Shown: one piece after another, positions 27,789-37,563 of the stretch
Numbering within the stretch: position 1 is the stretch's first letter
How the letters are laid out: every line of letters begins with the position of its first letter
From: Edaphobacter sp. 12200R-103
Lineage (GTDB): Bacteria > Acidobacteriota > Terriglobia > Terriglobales > Acidobacteriaceae
Length of the DNA: 64,000 nt
Reading direction: 5' to 3'
Assembly: GCF_010093025.1 (NCBI RefSeq)
Contig: NZ_CP048114.1
Coordinates: forward strand, 682,001 to 746,000
The notes under the pieces: generated by a model
Seen by the model: the letters and a program-made list of their open reading frames with translations, nothing else
Databases searched by the model: none
Told to the model about the DNA's origin: nothing
Translations under genes and position numbers: made by a program

Positions 27789-28131
27789 TGTTTCCTTTGG
27801 CTCGCTTTTCGGGGTCCGATCAATATCTATTGTATCTGGGCCAGCCTATGTGACGGAGTCGCAGACGCACCGGCGCCCGGAATCGAAAAGAGACAGGATG
27901 AAACTCCCCCCTAGAATTACGAGACAATCAGACGGGGATGCGCGTCCAATGAGACGAGCGTAACGGGGCGAATCTTTGTAGAATGTTCCCGGAGCCAGTT
28001 GCCCTGCCTTCGCGGTAGAGATGGAACAAGTCGGCGCAGACCGGCAGAGATGGGAGATGGTTTGATTTCCCGGGAATAGCGGCTGCAAGATGGAACAGAC
28101 CTTCTTGCAGCGTCGAGGCACAGCAGCATAA
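27789..28131. other. Divergent intergenic region between ileS and tonB-like gene
   Basis: About 340 bp expected to hold the two divergent promoters. I see no gene, T-box element or clear terminator in it. Confidence 0.4.
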
Positions 28132-29211
28132 ATGGCGAATACTTGGCTGAATTCAACGGATGAGGAGACCCGGGAAGCAGGTCCGAACCTGCATCCGCTG
28201 GCGGATGCTCCGAAGCTGAACGAAGAGACGGAAGGCTCGATGTGGGCTTCGCTCATTGCGAACCTGCGCGATCTCTTCAACCCGGTAAAGCAGGCTCCTC
28301 TCCAGCTTGAGTCGAAACCGGTCGAATCGGATCTCGTTATTGAAGAAGAGGGCGTCTTCACCTCGCTGAAGAACAGCATCATGGATGTCTTCTTCCCCAA
28401 GAAGCTTCCACCGCTGGTGCTGGAGTCCAAACCGATCGCGGTTCCGGATCTTCTGAAAGCAAAGCAGGATCCCAAGGCGACCGGAAGCGCCATTGCTATC
28501 TATGCGTTGCTCTTCCTAATGTTTGCGTGGCTGGTCCACAAGAAGGTTCCGTTCGCGGCTCCAGTAAAACAGCCGGAATTGACCAATGTGACGATTCCAC
28601 CGCTTGCCCCGATGAAGGCGAAGTCCATGGGCGGTGGCGGCGGTCAGCGCGGACCTACTCCGGTAACCAAAGGCACTCCGCCGAAGTTCGCGGAGACGCA
28701 GATCGTTCCTCCCAAGGCTCCTCCGCTGCAGGAACCGAAGATTAAGATTGAGCCTACGGTCGAGGTCCAGAAGGATGTTCACATGGCTTCGAGCATTCCC
28801 CAGATCGGCGTGGCGAACTCGCCGCTGGTCGGGATGTCGATGGGGAACGGCTCAGGCACAGGTCTGGGTTCGGGCAATGGCTCGGGCATCGGACCGGGTT
28901 CAGGCGGAAATACCGGAGGCGGCCCCAAGCGAATTGGTGGCGGCGTCTCTGCGCCTCAGCTGATCTATTCAGTAGAACCTGAGTTCTCCGAAGAGGCTCG
29001 TAAGGCCAAGGTCGCTGGAAACGTGTTGGTGAACCTTTGGGTCGACACCAATGGTCTTCCTAGCCACGTTCGCGTTATTCGCGGCGTCGGCATGGGCCTG
29101 GACGAAAAGGCGGTCGAGGCTGTAAAGCAATATCGCTTCAAACCGGCGATGGAGAACGGCAAGCCAGTCCTGGTGGAATTAAACGTCGAGGTCAACTTCC
29201 AAATCTTCTGA
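28132..29211 (+). CDS. Energy transducer TonB family protein
   Basis: A 359-residue protein. An unusually long cytosolic N-terminus of about 115 residues contains two repeats of the pattern PLQLESKPVESDL / PLVLESKPIAVPDL. A single membrane helix follows (SAIAIYALLFLMFAWLVH, residues 119-136). The periplasmic linker is proline- and then glycine/serine-rich (GNGSGTGLGSGNGSGIGPGS). The C-terminal TonB domain (residues about 270-359) carries YSVEPEFSEEARKAKVAGNV and AVEAVKQYRFKPAMENGKPV. It transmits proton-motive energy to outer-membrane receptors. No ExbB/ExbD lies beside it. Confidence 0.9.
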   Translation: MANTWLNSTDEETREAGPNLHPLADAPKLNEETEGSMWASLIANLRDLFNPVKQAPLQLESKPVESDLVIEEEGVFTSLKNSIMDVFFPKKLPPLVLESKPIAVPDLLKAKQDPKATGSAIAIYALLFLMFAWLVHKKVPFAAPVKQPELTNVTIPPLAPMKAKSMGGGGGQRGPTPVTKGTPPKFAETQIVPPKAPPLQEPKIKIEPTVEVQKDVHMASSIPQIGVANSPLVGMSMGNGSGTGLGSGNGSGIGPGSGGNTGGGPKRIGGGVSAPQLIYSVEPEFSEEARKAKVAGNVLVNLWVDTNGLPSHVRVIRGVGMGLDEKAVEAVKQYRFKPAMENGKPVLVELNVEVNFQIF

Positions 29212-29232
29212 TCTGTTTGCTGCACAAGCCAG

Positions 29233-29259
29233 AAGGGCCTGCCGTTGCGGCAGGCCCTT
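29233..29259. terminator. Bidirectional terminator hairpin
   Basis: AAGGGCCTGCCG and CGGCAGGCCCTT form a perfect 12-bp stem with a 3-nt TTG loop between the convergent tonB-like and chemoreceptor genes. The following T content is modest on both sides. Confidence 0.75.
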
Positions 29260-29284
29260 CCTGTTGGTGTTGCAGTTTGGATGT

Positions 29285-30997
29285 TTATGCCGCCTGTGCG
29301 GCGTGGTTCGGTTGCACTGTTAATACACTGCCGGGACGTGCCATCTTTACCGTGTTGGACTGCAGGCGGAAGCGATCCACCTGCTCTTCCAGCGTGACGG
29401 CGGTTGTGCGCAGCGACTCGATCCCTGAGGCGGTGGTTGCCATACCTGCAAGGTTCTCGTTGCTGAGCGAGTGGATGGAGTCCAGGCTCGCCGACGACTG
29501 GTCGGCCGCGGCTGCCTGTTGCGAAGCTGCAATTGCAATCTGGGTGATCATCTTGTCCACGCGCTCCGCCATTCCGATGATGCGCTCGAGCGCCTCGCCG
29601 GCCTGGTTGGTAGTCAACACGCCCTGCTGCACGGTGCCGGTGCCGCTCTCCATGCTGGAGATTGCGACACGGGTGCGGTCCTGGATCTCCTGGATCATGG
29701 TTGCGATCTCACCAGTAGCCTGGGCCGTGCTCTCGGCCAGGCGGCGAACTTCGCCGGCGACAACGGCGAATCCACGTCCGTGATCGCCGGCGCGGGCCGC
29801 CTCAATCGCGGCGTTGAGAGCCAGAAGGTTGGTCTTGCGGGCGATCTCGTCGATCACAGTAACGATCTGCGAGATGCGCTTGGAGTCCTCACCCAGCAGG
29901 CCCACCGTCGATGAGGTTTCGCTCACGGCAGAGGCGATGGAGTGCATGGAGCCGAGCACCTGTTTGACGATATCGCCGCCATCGCGCGCCGTCTGTGCCG
30001 CGCTGCGAGCTGTCTCTGCGGCAGACTGCGTATGGCGCGAGACCTCGGCGATCGAGGCCGACATCTCCTGCATGGCCGTGGCAGCCTGTTGTGTCTGCTG
30101 ACTCTGCTGGTCGATCCGGCGATGGATCTGATCGGAGGCGGAGCGCATGGAGGCTGTGCTTCCTGTCAGCGCGCCTGCCGTCTCAACGACTGTCCCGATG
30201 ATGGAGCTGAGGTTCGACTGCATCTTCTGCATGGCGCGGGCGAGTGTGCCGATCTGGTCACTACCGTACAGATGACTCAGCTCATCTCCGGTCAGGTCCC
30301 CACCTGCGATAGCATCCGCTCGTTCAGCGACGAGATCGATGGAGCGGGTAATGCGGCGAGACAGCATGAACGAGATGCAGCCACCCACGAGAGCACCGAT
30401 GATGGTCGCGATCCAGAGGGTCCATAGCGTCGAGCTGTTCGCGTGCTGCAGCTGCGCGATCTCCATATCGGCCTGCGTCATCTGGGAATCGCCAAGGTCG
30501 CCAGTCATCGAGAACATCGACTTCTCAAGCGGAAGCACCTGGTTCTGGAAGATGTCGTAGGCCTGCGCAGTGCCCTGCGAGGTTTTAGTCTCGTTGAGCT
30601 GTTCCACCTTCTCTTCGAGAGACTTTAGCGAGGCCAGTCCGGATGCGATCTCATGGATGCGCGTGGTGTCGTAGCCCAGGTTGTTGCCGTCGGCATATTT
30701 CGTAAGCTTCGCCATCGAGTCGTCTGCCTGGGATAGGTACTGCTTGCGGGCGTGACGGAATGTGGCCGACGAAGTTGGGTCAATGCCGAACAGCATGTAC
30801 GACTCGAGCGCATGGATGCTGTAGAGCATCTGCAGCCGGAGATCGCGCGTTGCCGAATTGATCGGAATATGCTGGGTCGTGGCGCTGGCGGCGAGGCGAT
30901 TCGCCTCCTGGATCCGCATGGTTGCCGTAAAGGCGCTTAGGAGCATGGCGAAGATCAGAGCGCCTGTCGCCAGGCCAAGTTTCTGTTCGAGTTTCAT
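29285..30997 (-). CDS. Methyl-accepting chemotaxis protein
   Basis: A 570-residue chemoreceptor: membrane helix 1 ([20 protein letters not shown]), a helical periplasmic sensor of about 155 residues (four-helix-bundle type), membrane helix 2 ([19 protein letters not shown], about 190-210), HAMP, and a cytoplasmic signalling coiled coil. The hairpin tip is [20 protein letters not shown] followed by [15 protein letters not shown], the conserved CheA/CheW contact. The start at 30997 is chosen because GGGAAGA precedes it and it avoids overlap with the next gene. No che genes are nearby. Confidence 0.93.
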   Translation of the reverse strand: MKLEQKLGLATGALIFAMLLSAFTATMRIQEANRLAASATTQHIPINSATRDLRLQMLYSIHALESYMLFGIDPTSSATFRHARKQYLSQADDSMAKLTKYADGNNLGYDTTRIHEIASGLASLKSLEEKVEQLNETKTSQGTAQAYDIFQNQVLPLEKSMFSMTGDLGDSQMTQADMEIAQLQHANSSTLWTLWIATIIGALVGGCISFMLSRRITRSIDLVAERADAIAGGDLTGDELSHLYGSDQIGTLARAMQKMQSNLSSIIGTVVETAGALTGSTASMRSASDQIHRRIDQQSQQTQQAATAMQEMSASIAEVSRHTQSAAETARSAAQTARDGGDIVKQVLGSMHSIASAVSETSSTVGLLGEDSKRISQIVTVIDEIARKTNLLALNAAIEAARAGDHGRGFAVVAGEVRRLAESTAQATGEIATMIQEIQDRTRVAISSMESGTGTVQQGVLTTNQAGEALERIIGMAERVDKMITQIAIAASQQAAAADQSSASLDSIHSLSNENLAGMATTASGIESLRTTAVTLEEQVDRFRLQSNTVKMARPGSVLTVQPNHAAQAA

Positions 30998-31058
30998 GAG
31001 TCTTCCCGTCGCAGAGTGAAGTTGAAATTGAGGTTGGCCGTCGGACTCCGACGAACGC

Positions 31059-31385
31059 TTACTGGGCATTGAAGTTCACGTCCACCGTCATGCTGGTGGT
31101 ATCCGCTGCGGGCTCGAAGCGCCAGCGGCGCACGGCCTCCTGCGCGGCGTTACCCAGCAGGGCATGGCCCGATTCCACCTTGGCGTCGGTCACGGAGCCA
31201 TCCGGAGCAACCGTCAACTGAAGCACAACGACGCCCCCGACATGCATGCGACGTGCGATCTCGGGATAAACAGGAGCGACCTTGCTGACAACCGTGCGGC
31301 GTCCCGCAGCCAGAACGGTGCTGGAACTAGCTGCCAGCAGGGCTAAGAGGAAGAGCGAGCAGAGAGAACGGCGAGAGAGTAACAA
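31059..31385 (-). CDS. Small TonB C-terminal domain protein, exported
   Basis: A 108-residue protein with a signal peptide ([20 protein letters not shown]) followed directly by a TonB-like C-terminal domain: [40 protein letters not shown] and [10 protein letters not shown]. It lacks the membrane anchor and Pro-rich linker, so it is not a full energy transducer. It is a free periplasmic TonB-fold domain. It lies just upstream of the chemoreceptor on the same strand. Confidence 0.85.
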   Translation of the reverse strand: MLLSRRSLCSLFLLALLAASSSTVLAAGRRTVVSKVAPVYPEIARRMHVGGVVVLQLTVAPDGSVTDAKVESGHALLGNAAQEAVRRWRFEPAADTTSMTVDVNFNAQ

Positions 31386-31443
31386 AGGAGTGCCTCCGAA
31401 AATTGAATTTCAGAGACTGTATCGGCAGGAAAAGGCTTCCGCT

Positions 31444-32049
31444 TTAATGCGCGGCCATGACAGGAGCTGGAATCTCGGCAAACGTAAGATTTTCGGCAGA
31501 GCTTCCGGTACGTTGTTTCCAGTTGAGGAAGAGCGTTCCGTAGCTGTCGGTGATGCAGGTTGCCGGATCGATATGGAGAGCAGTTAGCGTGCGATCGATC
31601 CAGTCGATCGGTCCTTCAATCTCCGCATAGTTCCCGATGGGGGTTTCGTCGACGACTACATGGCCTGAGGGCTCGGAGCCGTCAGACCACTCGGTGCGGT
31701 ACTTCTCGTAGGTGAAGACCGGCTGATATCCGAGGCGTTCGAAGATGGAGGCCAGGGCCTCTCCATCGCCAAGCGTGGTTTCGGTCTCGATTCGTACCTT
31801 GTAGCGCGAAGAGCTGGGTGCACTCTGAGGATCCGCGAGGCCTTTGTGCGTCACGGTGTAGGTGTCACCATACTGACGTATCCGAAGAATCTCGGTGCGG
31901 GACCGCAGCTCGCGCGAAGGCGTGTCGTAGAGCGTATTGTGTTCGAAGGTGCGTGGCGTCTGTAGATGGAATCCCAACTCGCGAAGCCGCGATTGAAGAG
32001 ATTGTGGATCGGTGATGGGGAGCTTGAGTTCAATCTCAGCATTCGCCAT
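31444..32049 (-). CDS. CYTH domain protein (class IV adenylate cyclase-like)
   Basis: A 201-residue cytosolic CYTH domain. The N-terminal ExExK motif is in AEIELKLPI, with further tunnel residues in ILRIRQYGDTYTVTHKGL, RYKVRIETETTL, YEKYRTEW and VVVDETPIGNYAEIEGP. The family hydrolyses or cyclises triphosphates inside a beta-tunnel (CyaB, thiamine triphosphatase, inorganic triphosphatase); the substrate cannot be told. The start at 32049 is the first codon of the domain; upstream in-frame sequence looks non-coding. It is divergent from the TsaC-like gene. Confidence 0.85.
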   Translation of the reverse strand: MANAEIELKLPITDPQSLQSRLRELGFHLQTPRTFEHNTLYDTPSRELRSRTEILRIRQYGDTYTVTHKGLADPQSAPSSSRYKVRIETETTLGDGEALASIFERLGYQPVFTYEKYRTEWSDGSEPSGHVVVDETPIGNYAEIEGPIDWIDRTLTALHIDPATCITDSYGTLFLNWKQRTGSSAENLTFAEIPAPVMAAH

Positions 32050-32100
32050 GAAGTGAGTATACGGCCGTTCCGAGGCCGCTTGCGACGATAGGATGGAGAT

Positions 32101-33144
32101 ATGGCCGGTGGAAAAACAGAGCGCCTTACAGGCGAGCAGGGAATTGTACGCGCCGCAGAGATTCTGCGTAGCGGAGGAACGGCCGCGTTCCCGACCGAGA
32201 CCGTCTACGGTCTGGGAGCGAATGCTCTTGATCCTGTTGCGGTTGCGAAGATATTCGCTGCCAAGGAGCGGCCCGGCTGGGACCCGGTCATCGCGCATGT
32301 CAGCGACCGTGGGATGGTAGATCAGATAGCGGAAGTTTCCAACGAGGCCGGACGGCTGATGGAGGCGTTCTGGCCGGGGCCACTGACCTTACTGCTTCCA
32401 CGGAAAGCGACTGTGCCGGATTTGGTCACGGCAGGTCGGTCGTTGGTTGGTGTGAGGATGCCGGCGCATCCTCTGGCTCTGGAGCTTATTCGCCACGCCG
32501 GAGTTCCGATTGCCGCTCCGAGCGCGAACCGCTTCGGGCGGACGAGTCCGACGACCGCGGCTCACGTGTTTGAGGACCTGGATGGCCGCATCGACGCGGT
32601 TTTGGACGGAGGGCCAACCCACGTGGGGCTTGAATCGACCGTGATCGGGCCCGCAGAGGATAATTCCGGCTGGCTGATCTATCGGCCCGGCGGAGTCTCG
32701 AAGGAGGCACTGGAGCGGGTGCTCGGTGCCAGTAGGGTGAAGATGTTTCGTCCGGCGGAGCTACAGGGCGCGCCGGAGAGTCTGCCCTCGCCGGGAGTGG
32801 GGATTCGGCACTACGCTCCGCGGGCGAGACTGGTCCTGGTAAACGTAGCTGGGGAAGAGAGCGTCCCGCTGGAACAGCGGCTGGTGGAGACGATCGACCG
32901 GCTCGGAGACTCAAAGGCGGAGATCGGTGTCATGCTGCCGGATGGCTGGAATGCTTCCACTGCTCCCTTGATCTTCCGCTGGGGACCGTGGACAAAGGGA
33001 GAGGTGCTTGCGCGACGTTTGTTTGCCGGGTTGCGCGAGCTGGATGACGCGGATGCAACCGTGATCGTCTGCCCGGTGCCGGAGTTCGGGGGAATCGGTG
33101 AGGCGATTCGCGACCGCCTGCAGAAGGCGGCGCGCGAGAAGTGA
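32101..33144 (+). CDS. L-threonylcarbamoyladenylate synthase (Sua5/TsaC type)
   Basis: A 347-residue two-domain Sua5. The YrdC domain covers residues about 1-190, with GGTAAFPTETVYGLGANALD, KERPGWDPVIAHV, FWPGPLTLLLPRK, VGVRMPAHPLALELI and APSANRFGRTSPT. The C-terminal Sua5 domain begins after SPGVGIRHYAPRARLVLV. It makes threonylcarbamoyl-AMP for the t6A37 modification of ANN-decoding tRNAs. The longer Sua5 form is consistent with the length. Confidence 0.93.
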   Translation: MAGGKTERLTGEQGIVRAAEILRSGGTAAFPTETVYGLGANALDPVAVAKIFAAKERPGWDPVIAHVSDRGMVDQIAEVSNEAGRLMEAFWPGPLTLLLPRKATVPDLVTAGRSLVGVRMPAHPLALELIRHAGVPIAAPSANRFGRTSPTTAAHVFEDLDGRIDAVLDGGPTHVGLESTVIGPAEDNSGWLIYRPGGVSKEALERVLGASRVKMFRPAELQGAPESLPSPGVGIRHYAPRARLVLVNVAGEESVPLEQRLVETIDRLGDSKAEIGVMLPDGWNASTAPLIFRWGPWTKGEVLARRLFAGLRELDDADATVIVCPVPEFGGIGEAIRDRLQKAAREK

Positions 33145-33178
33145 TCCGTTTACGCTCGCAGCACCAGGACTACGGCAT

Positions 33179-34360
33179 TTAAATCTGCCCGGCCGTTGCG
33201 GCGAGCTGGCCCGCGAAGGAATCGAGTGAGAGCGAGCGCAGGAGGTTGCGGCGCATTCCGCTCCAGACCTGGTCGATGGAACGGGAGGCCTGCTCAATCC
33301 ACTGGAAGGAGACCGATTGGGCGATGCGCTCGAGCTCTGCGCGAAGGTCGGTATTGCGGACCAGCTCCGGAGTTCCAGACTGGATGAGGAGAATGTCTTC
33401 CAGCAGAAGTGTCAGGGTGCGGAGGAGTTCGGTGGTCTTCTGCTGACCCTCGGCTCCGGCGCGGTAGGTCTCCGTCATCTTGAAGAGTGCGGTGTGGTCC
33501 GGCTCCGTGGTTGCCTGTCGGAGAAGAAGCATAGCGTCGGCGCGGGCCGCAGTATACCCCTGAAGATCGAAGCTGAGGGCTCGGCCCGCTGCTCCCTGGG
33601 CGAGGCGGGCGATGAGGGTGCGCTGTTTCGGCGGGACGTCGGAGCGGCGATCGCGGAGCAGCATCTCGACCTCCTCGACCGGCAGAGCGCCGAGGCGCAC
33701 AAGCGCGGCACGGGAGCGGATGGTGGGTAGAAGCTCCCCGGGATTCTCCGCCAGCAGGATGATATGTACGGTCGCGGGCGGCTCCTCAAGCACCTTGAGG
33801 AGGGAGTTGGCTGCCTCCTTCATGAAGCTGGAGGCGGTAATGATAAATACCTTCTTCGGCGCCTCGGCGGGAAGATAGTTGGCGCTCTGGATGAGAGTGC
33901 GCACCTGGCCGAGCTTGATGAGAAGCTGAGGGGGATCGGGCGGAATGATGAGGACGTCGGGATGAGGCTGAATGAGAACGCGGGTCTCTTTTTTATCGAC
34001 CTCGCGAAGCTCTTCGCGGGCGGCTACGGCTTTGTCGATCTCATCGTCGAGAGCAAAGGCGGTGGCGATGCGGGTGCAGTTGCGGCATCTGCCGCAGAAG
34101 CTGGCGAGAGACTGTCCGTTGGACCCCAGGGCTGGATTGTAGGAGTGAAGCTCGCGCGGCTGACGCTCGCACTCGATGGCCATGGCAAGCATGAGGGCGA
34201 GCGTGTATTTGCCCGCTCCTCGCGGCCCAGCGAGAATGAGGGCGTGGGGGAATCGTCCCGCTGCTACCGCCGTCCGAAGATGCTCGACGGCGGAGCTGTT
34301 GCCGAGGAAGGAATTGAAATCGGCAGGAGCTTCCACCCTGGTCTCCTGTTTCTCCGCCAT
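33179..34360 (-). CDS. holB: DNA polymerase III delta' subunit
   Basis: A 393-residue clamp-loader AAA+ subunit. It has Walker A GPRGAGKYT near residue 44, a zinc module (CGRCRNC near residue 89 with an earlier Cys in IECERQ), and the sensor region ANSLLKVLEEPPATVHIILL followed by LLPTIRSRA. A lineage-specific charged insert (DDEIDKAVAAREELREVDKK) follows the zinc module. The C-terminal collar domain completes the subunit. It works with DnaX and delta to load the beta clamp. Confidence 0.93.
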   Translation of the reverse strand: MAEKQETRVEAPADFNSFLGNSSAVEHLRTAVAAGRFPHALILAGPRGAGKYTLALMLAMAIECERQPRELHSYNPALGSNGQSLASFCGRCRNCTRIATAFALDDEIDKAVAAREELREVDKKETRVLIQPHPDVLIIPPDPPQLLIKLGQVRTLIQSANYLPAEAPKKVFIITASSFMKEAANSLLKVLEEPPATVHIILLAENPGELLPTIRSRAALVRLGALPVEEVEMLLRDRRSDVPPKQRTLIARLAQGAAGRALSFDLQGYTAARADAMLLLRQATTEPDHTALFKMTETYRAGAEGQQKTTELLRTLTLLLEDILLIQSGTPELVRNTDLRAELERIAQSVSFQWIEQASRSIDQVWSGMRRNLLRSLSLDSFAGQLAATAGQI

Positions 34361-34652
34361 AGCCCTCCTCCTCTATAAAAATGTGCAAAGTACTATAGAT
34401 ATTAGACTTAGATCTGGATCTCCTGCGCAATTCGCCAACCATTCTTCCAGAACTCTATCAATGTCTGTTTCTATGGTAAGCGATGGAGGGAAACTCGTCT
34501 GAACCCACCTTAGGCGCGATGAAGCCGCCCGAAGATGGGGCACCCGGCTCGAATCGCTCCGAGTTATTAGGAAGCAATGGATGCGGTTGCACCAACCCCA
34601 AGCGGCAGGGATAATTGGCGAGCCGGATCAACAGGGATGACAGGTTATTGGA
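34361..34652. other. Intergenic stretch holding the left 43-bp repeat
   Basis: About 290 bp between divergent holB and the GH32 gene. Apart from the repeat at 34505-34547 I see no gene or RNA. Confidence 0.5.
34505..34547 (+). repeat. Left copy of a 43-bp direct repeat flanking the GH32 gene
   Basis: CCACCTTAGGCGCGATGAAG followed by CCGCC-CGAAGATGGGGCACCCGG. It is identical to the copy at 36232-36275 except for two substitutions and one extra base. Confidence 0.8.
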
Positions 34653-36155
34653 ATGGTAAGTAAAAGTCGTCGCAAATTTCTTCTGAACATGGCCGGCGCC
34701 GCAACGCTTGCCGGCGTCGCCGGCGATCTGGGAGCTTCGGAGTCCGCGACCGCTTCTCTGCCTGTTCCGTTATCTCAGGATCCGCTCCGTCCTCAATACC
34801 ATCTGCTTCCCGCGAAGAACTGGATGAACGATCCTAACGGCCCAATCTATTGGAAGGGCAAGTACCACATGTTTTTCCAATACAACCCGAATGCTGCGAT
34901 CTGGGGAGATATGCACTGGGATCATGCCGTCAGTGAGGACATGATTCACTGGAGGCATATGGCGGTGGCAATCGCTCCTACGCCGGGTGGACCCGATGAG
35001 GAGGGAGTCTTCAGCGGGACCGCTTTTGTCCAGGATGGCAGAGTAGGAATGATGTACACCGGCGTGAAGAAGTCCCTGTTAAGGGATGCAACGATCAAGG
35101 ATTCCTCTTTGCGCGAGACGCAATGCATTGCCTTTGCGAATGACGAAGAGCTTTCCAGCTTTACTAAGGTCGCCGAACCGGTGATCGCGACGCCTCCTGT
35201 GGGAATGCAGGTAAATGGCTTTCGCGATCCGTCTCCCTGGAGGCAGGGAGACTGGTGGTATACGCCGATCGCTTCCGGCTTTCCCGATATTGGTGGAGCC
35301 ATACTTCTGTATCGCTCGAAGGACCTGCGATCATGGGAGTTTGTGAAGGTCTTCGCTCAGCGAGAACCATCTTTTGAGGCTTATATCCCATGGGATGTCT
35401 GGGAGTGCCCGGAGTTTTTCTCCCTGGGGGATCGACACGTACTTCTGTTCTCCACGATGGGGAAGGCGTTCTGGCAGACCGGCCAGTTCGATAGTGAGAC
35501 GCTGACGTTTACGCCGGAGCAGATGGGGATTCTGGACTATGGAAGCTATTACGCCCCCAAAACTCAACTGGACGCCAGTGGGAACCGCATTCTCTGGGGA
35601 TGGATCCAGGAGTCACGCCCGGTTGCTCAATATAAGAGCGCCGGATGGGCGGGTATGATGTCGCTTCCGAGGGTGATGTCTCTGGCTGCGGACGGCACCC
35701 TGCGTTACAAAGTGGCAGACTCCGCAGATGCGCTGCGAGGTCAGGAATTGCGGCTGCGCGGAAAAGAGAGGACGACGGTCAGGATCAAGGGCTGCTGTGG
35801 GGAAGCGATCTACCGGACCAGACGGAAGATGGCCCCGTTCAAGCTGGTGATCGAAGGTGACCGCTCGAAAGAGAGATGGATTGAGGTCGAATTCGACCCG
35901 TCCTACCCGGATAAGATCTTTATCGATGCAAGACCGCTGAAGCTGTCTATAGAGGAGAGAGAGACCATTGAGATTCGCCTTCACATCGATAGCTCGGTGA
36001 TTGAGCTGATTGTGAGCGAGCGAATCGCCTGGACGAAACGCTTCTACTACGAAGGCGCCGTGCAGGATGCCCTGCTGCGATGGGAAGGGCAGGACTCTCT
36101 GGAATCGGTCTCCTTATGGCCACTCAAGCCGATATCGGCGACGCGCCTGGCGTGA
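34653..36155 (+). CDS. Exported glycoside hydrolase family 32 (levanase / fructosidase-like)
   Basis: A 500-residue enzyme with a Tat-like signal (SRRKFLLNMAGAATLAG). GH32 catalytic motifs are all present: the nucleophile in NWMNDPNG (Asp60), the transition-state stabiliser in FRDPSPW (near residue 190) and the acid/base Glu in WECPEF (about residue 251). A five-blade propeller is followed by a C-terminal beta-sandwich (residues about 360-500). It releases fructose from fructans or sucrose outside the cytoplasm. It stands alone, with near-identical 43-bp repeats on both sides. No transporter or regulator lies next to it. Confidence 0.92.
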   Translation: MVSKSRRKFLLNMAGAATLAGVAGDLGASESATASLPVPLSQDPLRPQYHLLPAKNWMNDPNGPIYWKGKYHMFFQYNPNAAIWGDMHWDHAVSEDMIHWRHMAVAIAPTPGGPDEEGVFSGTAFVQDGRVGMMYTGVKKSLLRDATIKDSSLRETQCIAFANDEELSSFTKVAEPVIATPPVGMQVNGFRDPSPWRQGDWWYTPIASGFPDIGGAILLYRSKDLRSWEFVKVFAQREPSFEAYIPWDVWECPEFFSLGDRHVLLFSTMGKAFWQTGQFDSETLTFTPEQMGILDYGSYYAPKTQLDASGNRILWGWIQESRPVAQYKSAGWAGMMSLPRVMSLAADGTLRYKVADSADALRGQELRLRGKERTTVRIKGCCGEAIYRTRRKMAPFKLVIEGDRSKERWIEVEFDPSYPDKIFIDARPLKLSIEERETIEIRLHIDSSVIELIVSERIAWTKRFYYEGAVQDALLRWEGQDSLESVSLWPLKPISATRLA

Positions 36156-36209
36156 GTGGATGAGAAGCGGGTGAGGATTTTGCTTCTTGCTGAGTCTGGG
36201 TTGGTACCG

Positions 36210-36226
36210 TTCGCGCTTTGCGCGAA
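36210..36226 (+). repeat. Perfect short hairpin downstream of the GH32 gene
   Basis: TTCGCGC-TTT-GCGCGAA followed by TAAAT. It sits 55 bp after the stop and directly before the right 43-bp repeat; it may act as a weak terminator. Confidence 0.45.
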
Positions 36227-36231
36227 TAAAT

Positions 36232-36275
36232 CCACTTTAGGCGCGATGAAGCTGCGCCGAAGATGGGGCACCCGG
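36232..36275 (+). repeat. Right copy of the 43-bp direct repeat flanking the GH32 gene
   Basis: CCACTTTAGGCGCGATGAAG followed by CTGCGCCGAAGATGGGGCACCCGG, same orientation as the left copy 1.7 kb away. Confidence 0.8.
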
Positions 36276-36334
36276 TTTATGCGAAGGCAAATGTGTTGAC
36301 GGCCGAAGGTCGCGTCCGCCTGACGCGGCCAGCG

Positions 36335-37288
36335 TCACCAGCCGCGGGTCTGGAGGAGTTCGTGCTCTTCGAGGGCGGCCGCGGCGAGGCCCTTCATGGT
36401 ACCGGTGACGGTCTCGGAAGCTTCGGCTACGATCTTGGGGTCGTTGTAGTGGGTAGTGGCGATGACGATAGCCTTGGCGCGGGAGACAGCCTCTTCGCGC
36501 TCCTTGGGGTTGTTCTCGACGTCGAGCGGGGTGGCACGCTCCTTCATGAAGATTCCGGAGCCGACGAAGACGGCCTCGGCGCCCAGCTGCATCATGAGGG
36601 CGGCGTCAGCGGGGGTGGCGATGCCACCGGCGGAGAAGTTGGGGACGGGGAGCTTGCCGGTCTGGGCGACCATGCGGATGAGTTCGTAGGGCGCCTGGTG
36701 GAGCTTGGCCTGGTTGTAGAGCTCGCCCTCGTCGAGGACGGTGAGAGCCTTCATCTCGCGGACAATCTGGCGCATGTGCTGGACGGCGTGGACGACGTCG
36801 CCGGTTCCGGCCTCGCCCTTGGTGCGGATCATGGCTGCGCCTTCAGCGATGCGGCGGCAGGCCTCGCCGAGGTTGCGGGCGCCGCAGACGAAGGGAGTGG
36901 TGAAGGCGTGTTTGTCGATGTGGTAGGTCTCGTCGGCGGGGGTGAGAACCTCGGACTCGTCGATGAAGTCGACGCCGAGCTCCTGGAGGACCTGGGCTTC
37001 GGCGAAGTGGCCGATGCGGGCCTTCGCCATGACGGGAATGGAGACGGCTGCGATGATGCCCTTGATGAGCTTGGGGTTCGCCATGCGGGCGACGCCGCCT
37101 TCGGCGCGGATCATGGCCGGAACGCGCTCGAGCGCCATGACGGAGGTGGCGCCGGCCTCTTCGGCGATCTCAGCCTGAACGACGTTCATGACGTCCATGA
37201 TCACGCCGCCTTTGAGCATCTCGGCCAGGCCGGTCTTGAGACGAAGGGAAGAGGATCCGAGATTGCCGTTTGAGGTGTGGTCTGCCAT
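36335..37288 (-). CDS. pdxS: Pyridoxal 5'-phosphate synthase, PdxS subunit
   Basis: A 317-residue TIM-barrel protein of the deoxyxylulose-5-phosphate-independent vitamin B6 pathway. Visible are [20 protein letters not shown] (ribose-5-phosphate-binding Asp), [16 protein letters not shown] with the Schiff-base Lys, [27 protein letters not shown] and [20 protein letters not shown]. It condenses ribose 5-phosphate, glyceraldehyde 3-phosphate and ammonia. The start at 37288 has AAGGAGAA 6 nt upstream. The glutaminase partner PdxT is not adjacent. Confidence 0.96.
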   Translation of the reverse strand: MADHTSNGNLGSSSLRLKTGLAEMLKGGVIMDVMNVVQAEIAEEAGATSVMALERVPAMIRAEGGVARMANPKLIKGIIAAVSIPVMAKARIGHFAEAQVLQELGVDFIDESEVLTPADETYHIDKHAFTTPFVCGARNLGEACRRIAEGAAMIRTKGEAGTGDVVHAVQHMRQIVREMKALTVLDEGELYNQAKLHQAPYELIRMVAQTGKLPVPNFSAGGIATPADAALMMQLGAEAVFVGSGIFMKERATPLDVENNPKEREEAVSRAKAIVIATTHYNDPKIVAEASETVTGTMKGLAAAALEEHELLQTRGW

Positions 37289-37563
37289 GACGATTCTCCT
37301 TGGGAGCCGCTGTTCCATCGGGAAATTTGGGAGGGAGCGGCGAGAGACTTAAGTTTATCAGTTTTGTTTCTCTACGATGAAGTGACTTTGCGCTGAAGCG
37401 GATGGTCTACGGCAAATGTCATAGATGCTGAAGACCGGGGCTAACCGGGCAGGTTCGGGGCTGCGTAATTTTGCCTGAAATTCAAACTGGGTTGATGAGA
37501 GGAAAACTGTACGGACGGCAGGATGAACCGAGGGAAGTTGTGGAGTTGGCACCTGGAGGTAGG

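Noticed and set aside
27789..28131. T-box leader for ileS
   Set aside because: No T-box consensus (AGGGTGGNACCGCG) and no terminator between promoter region and start.
36263..37273. A 336-codon forward frame antisense to pdxS
   Set aside because: Gly/Asp/Val repeats with no motif, while pdxS on the other strand is highly conserved.
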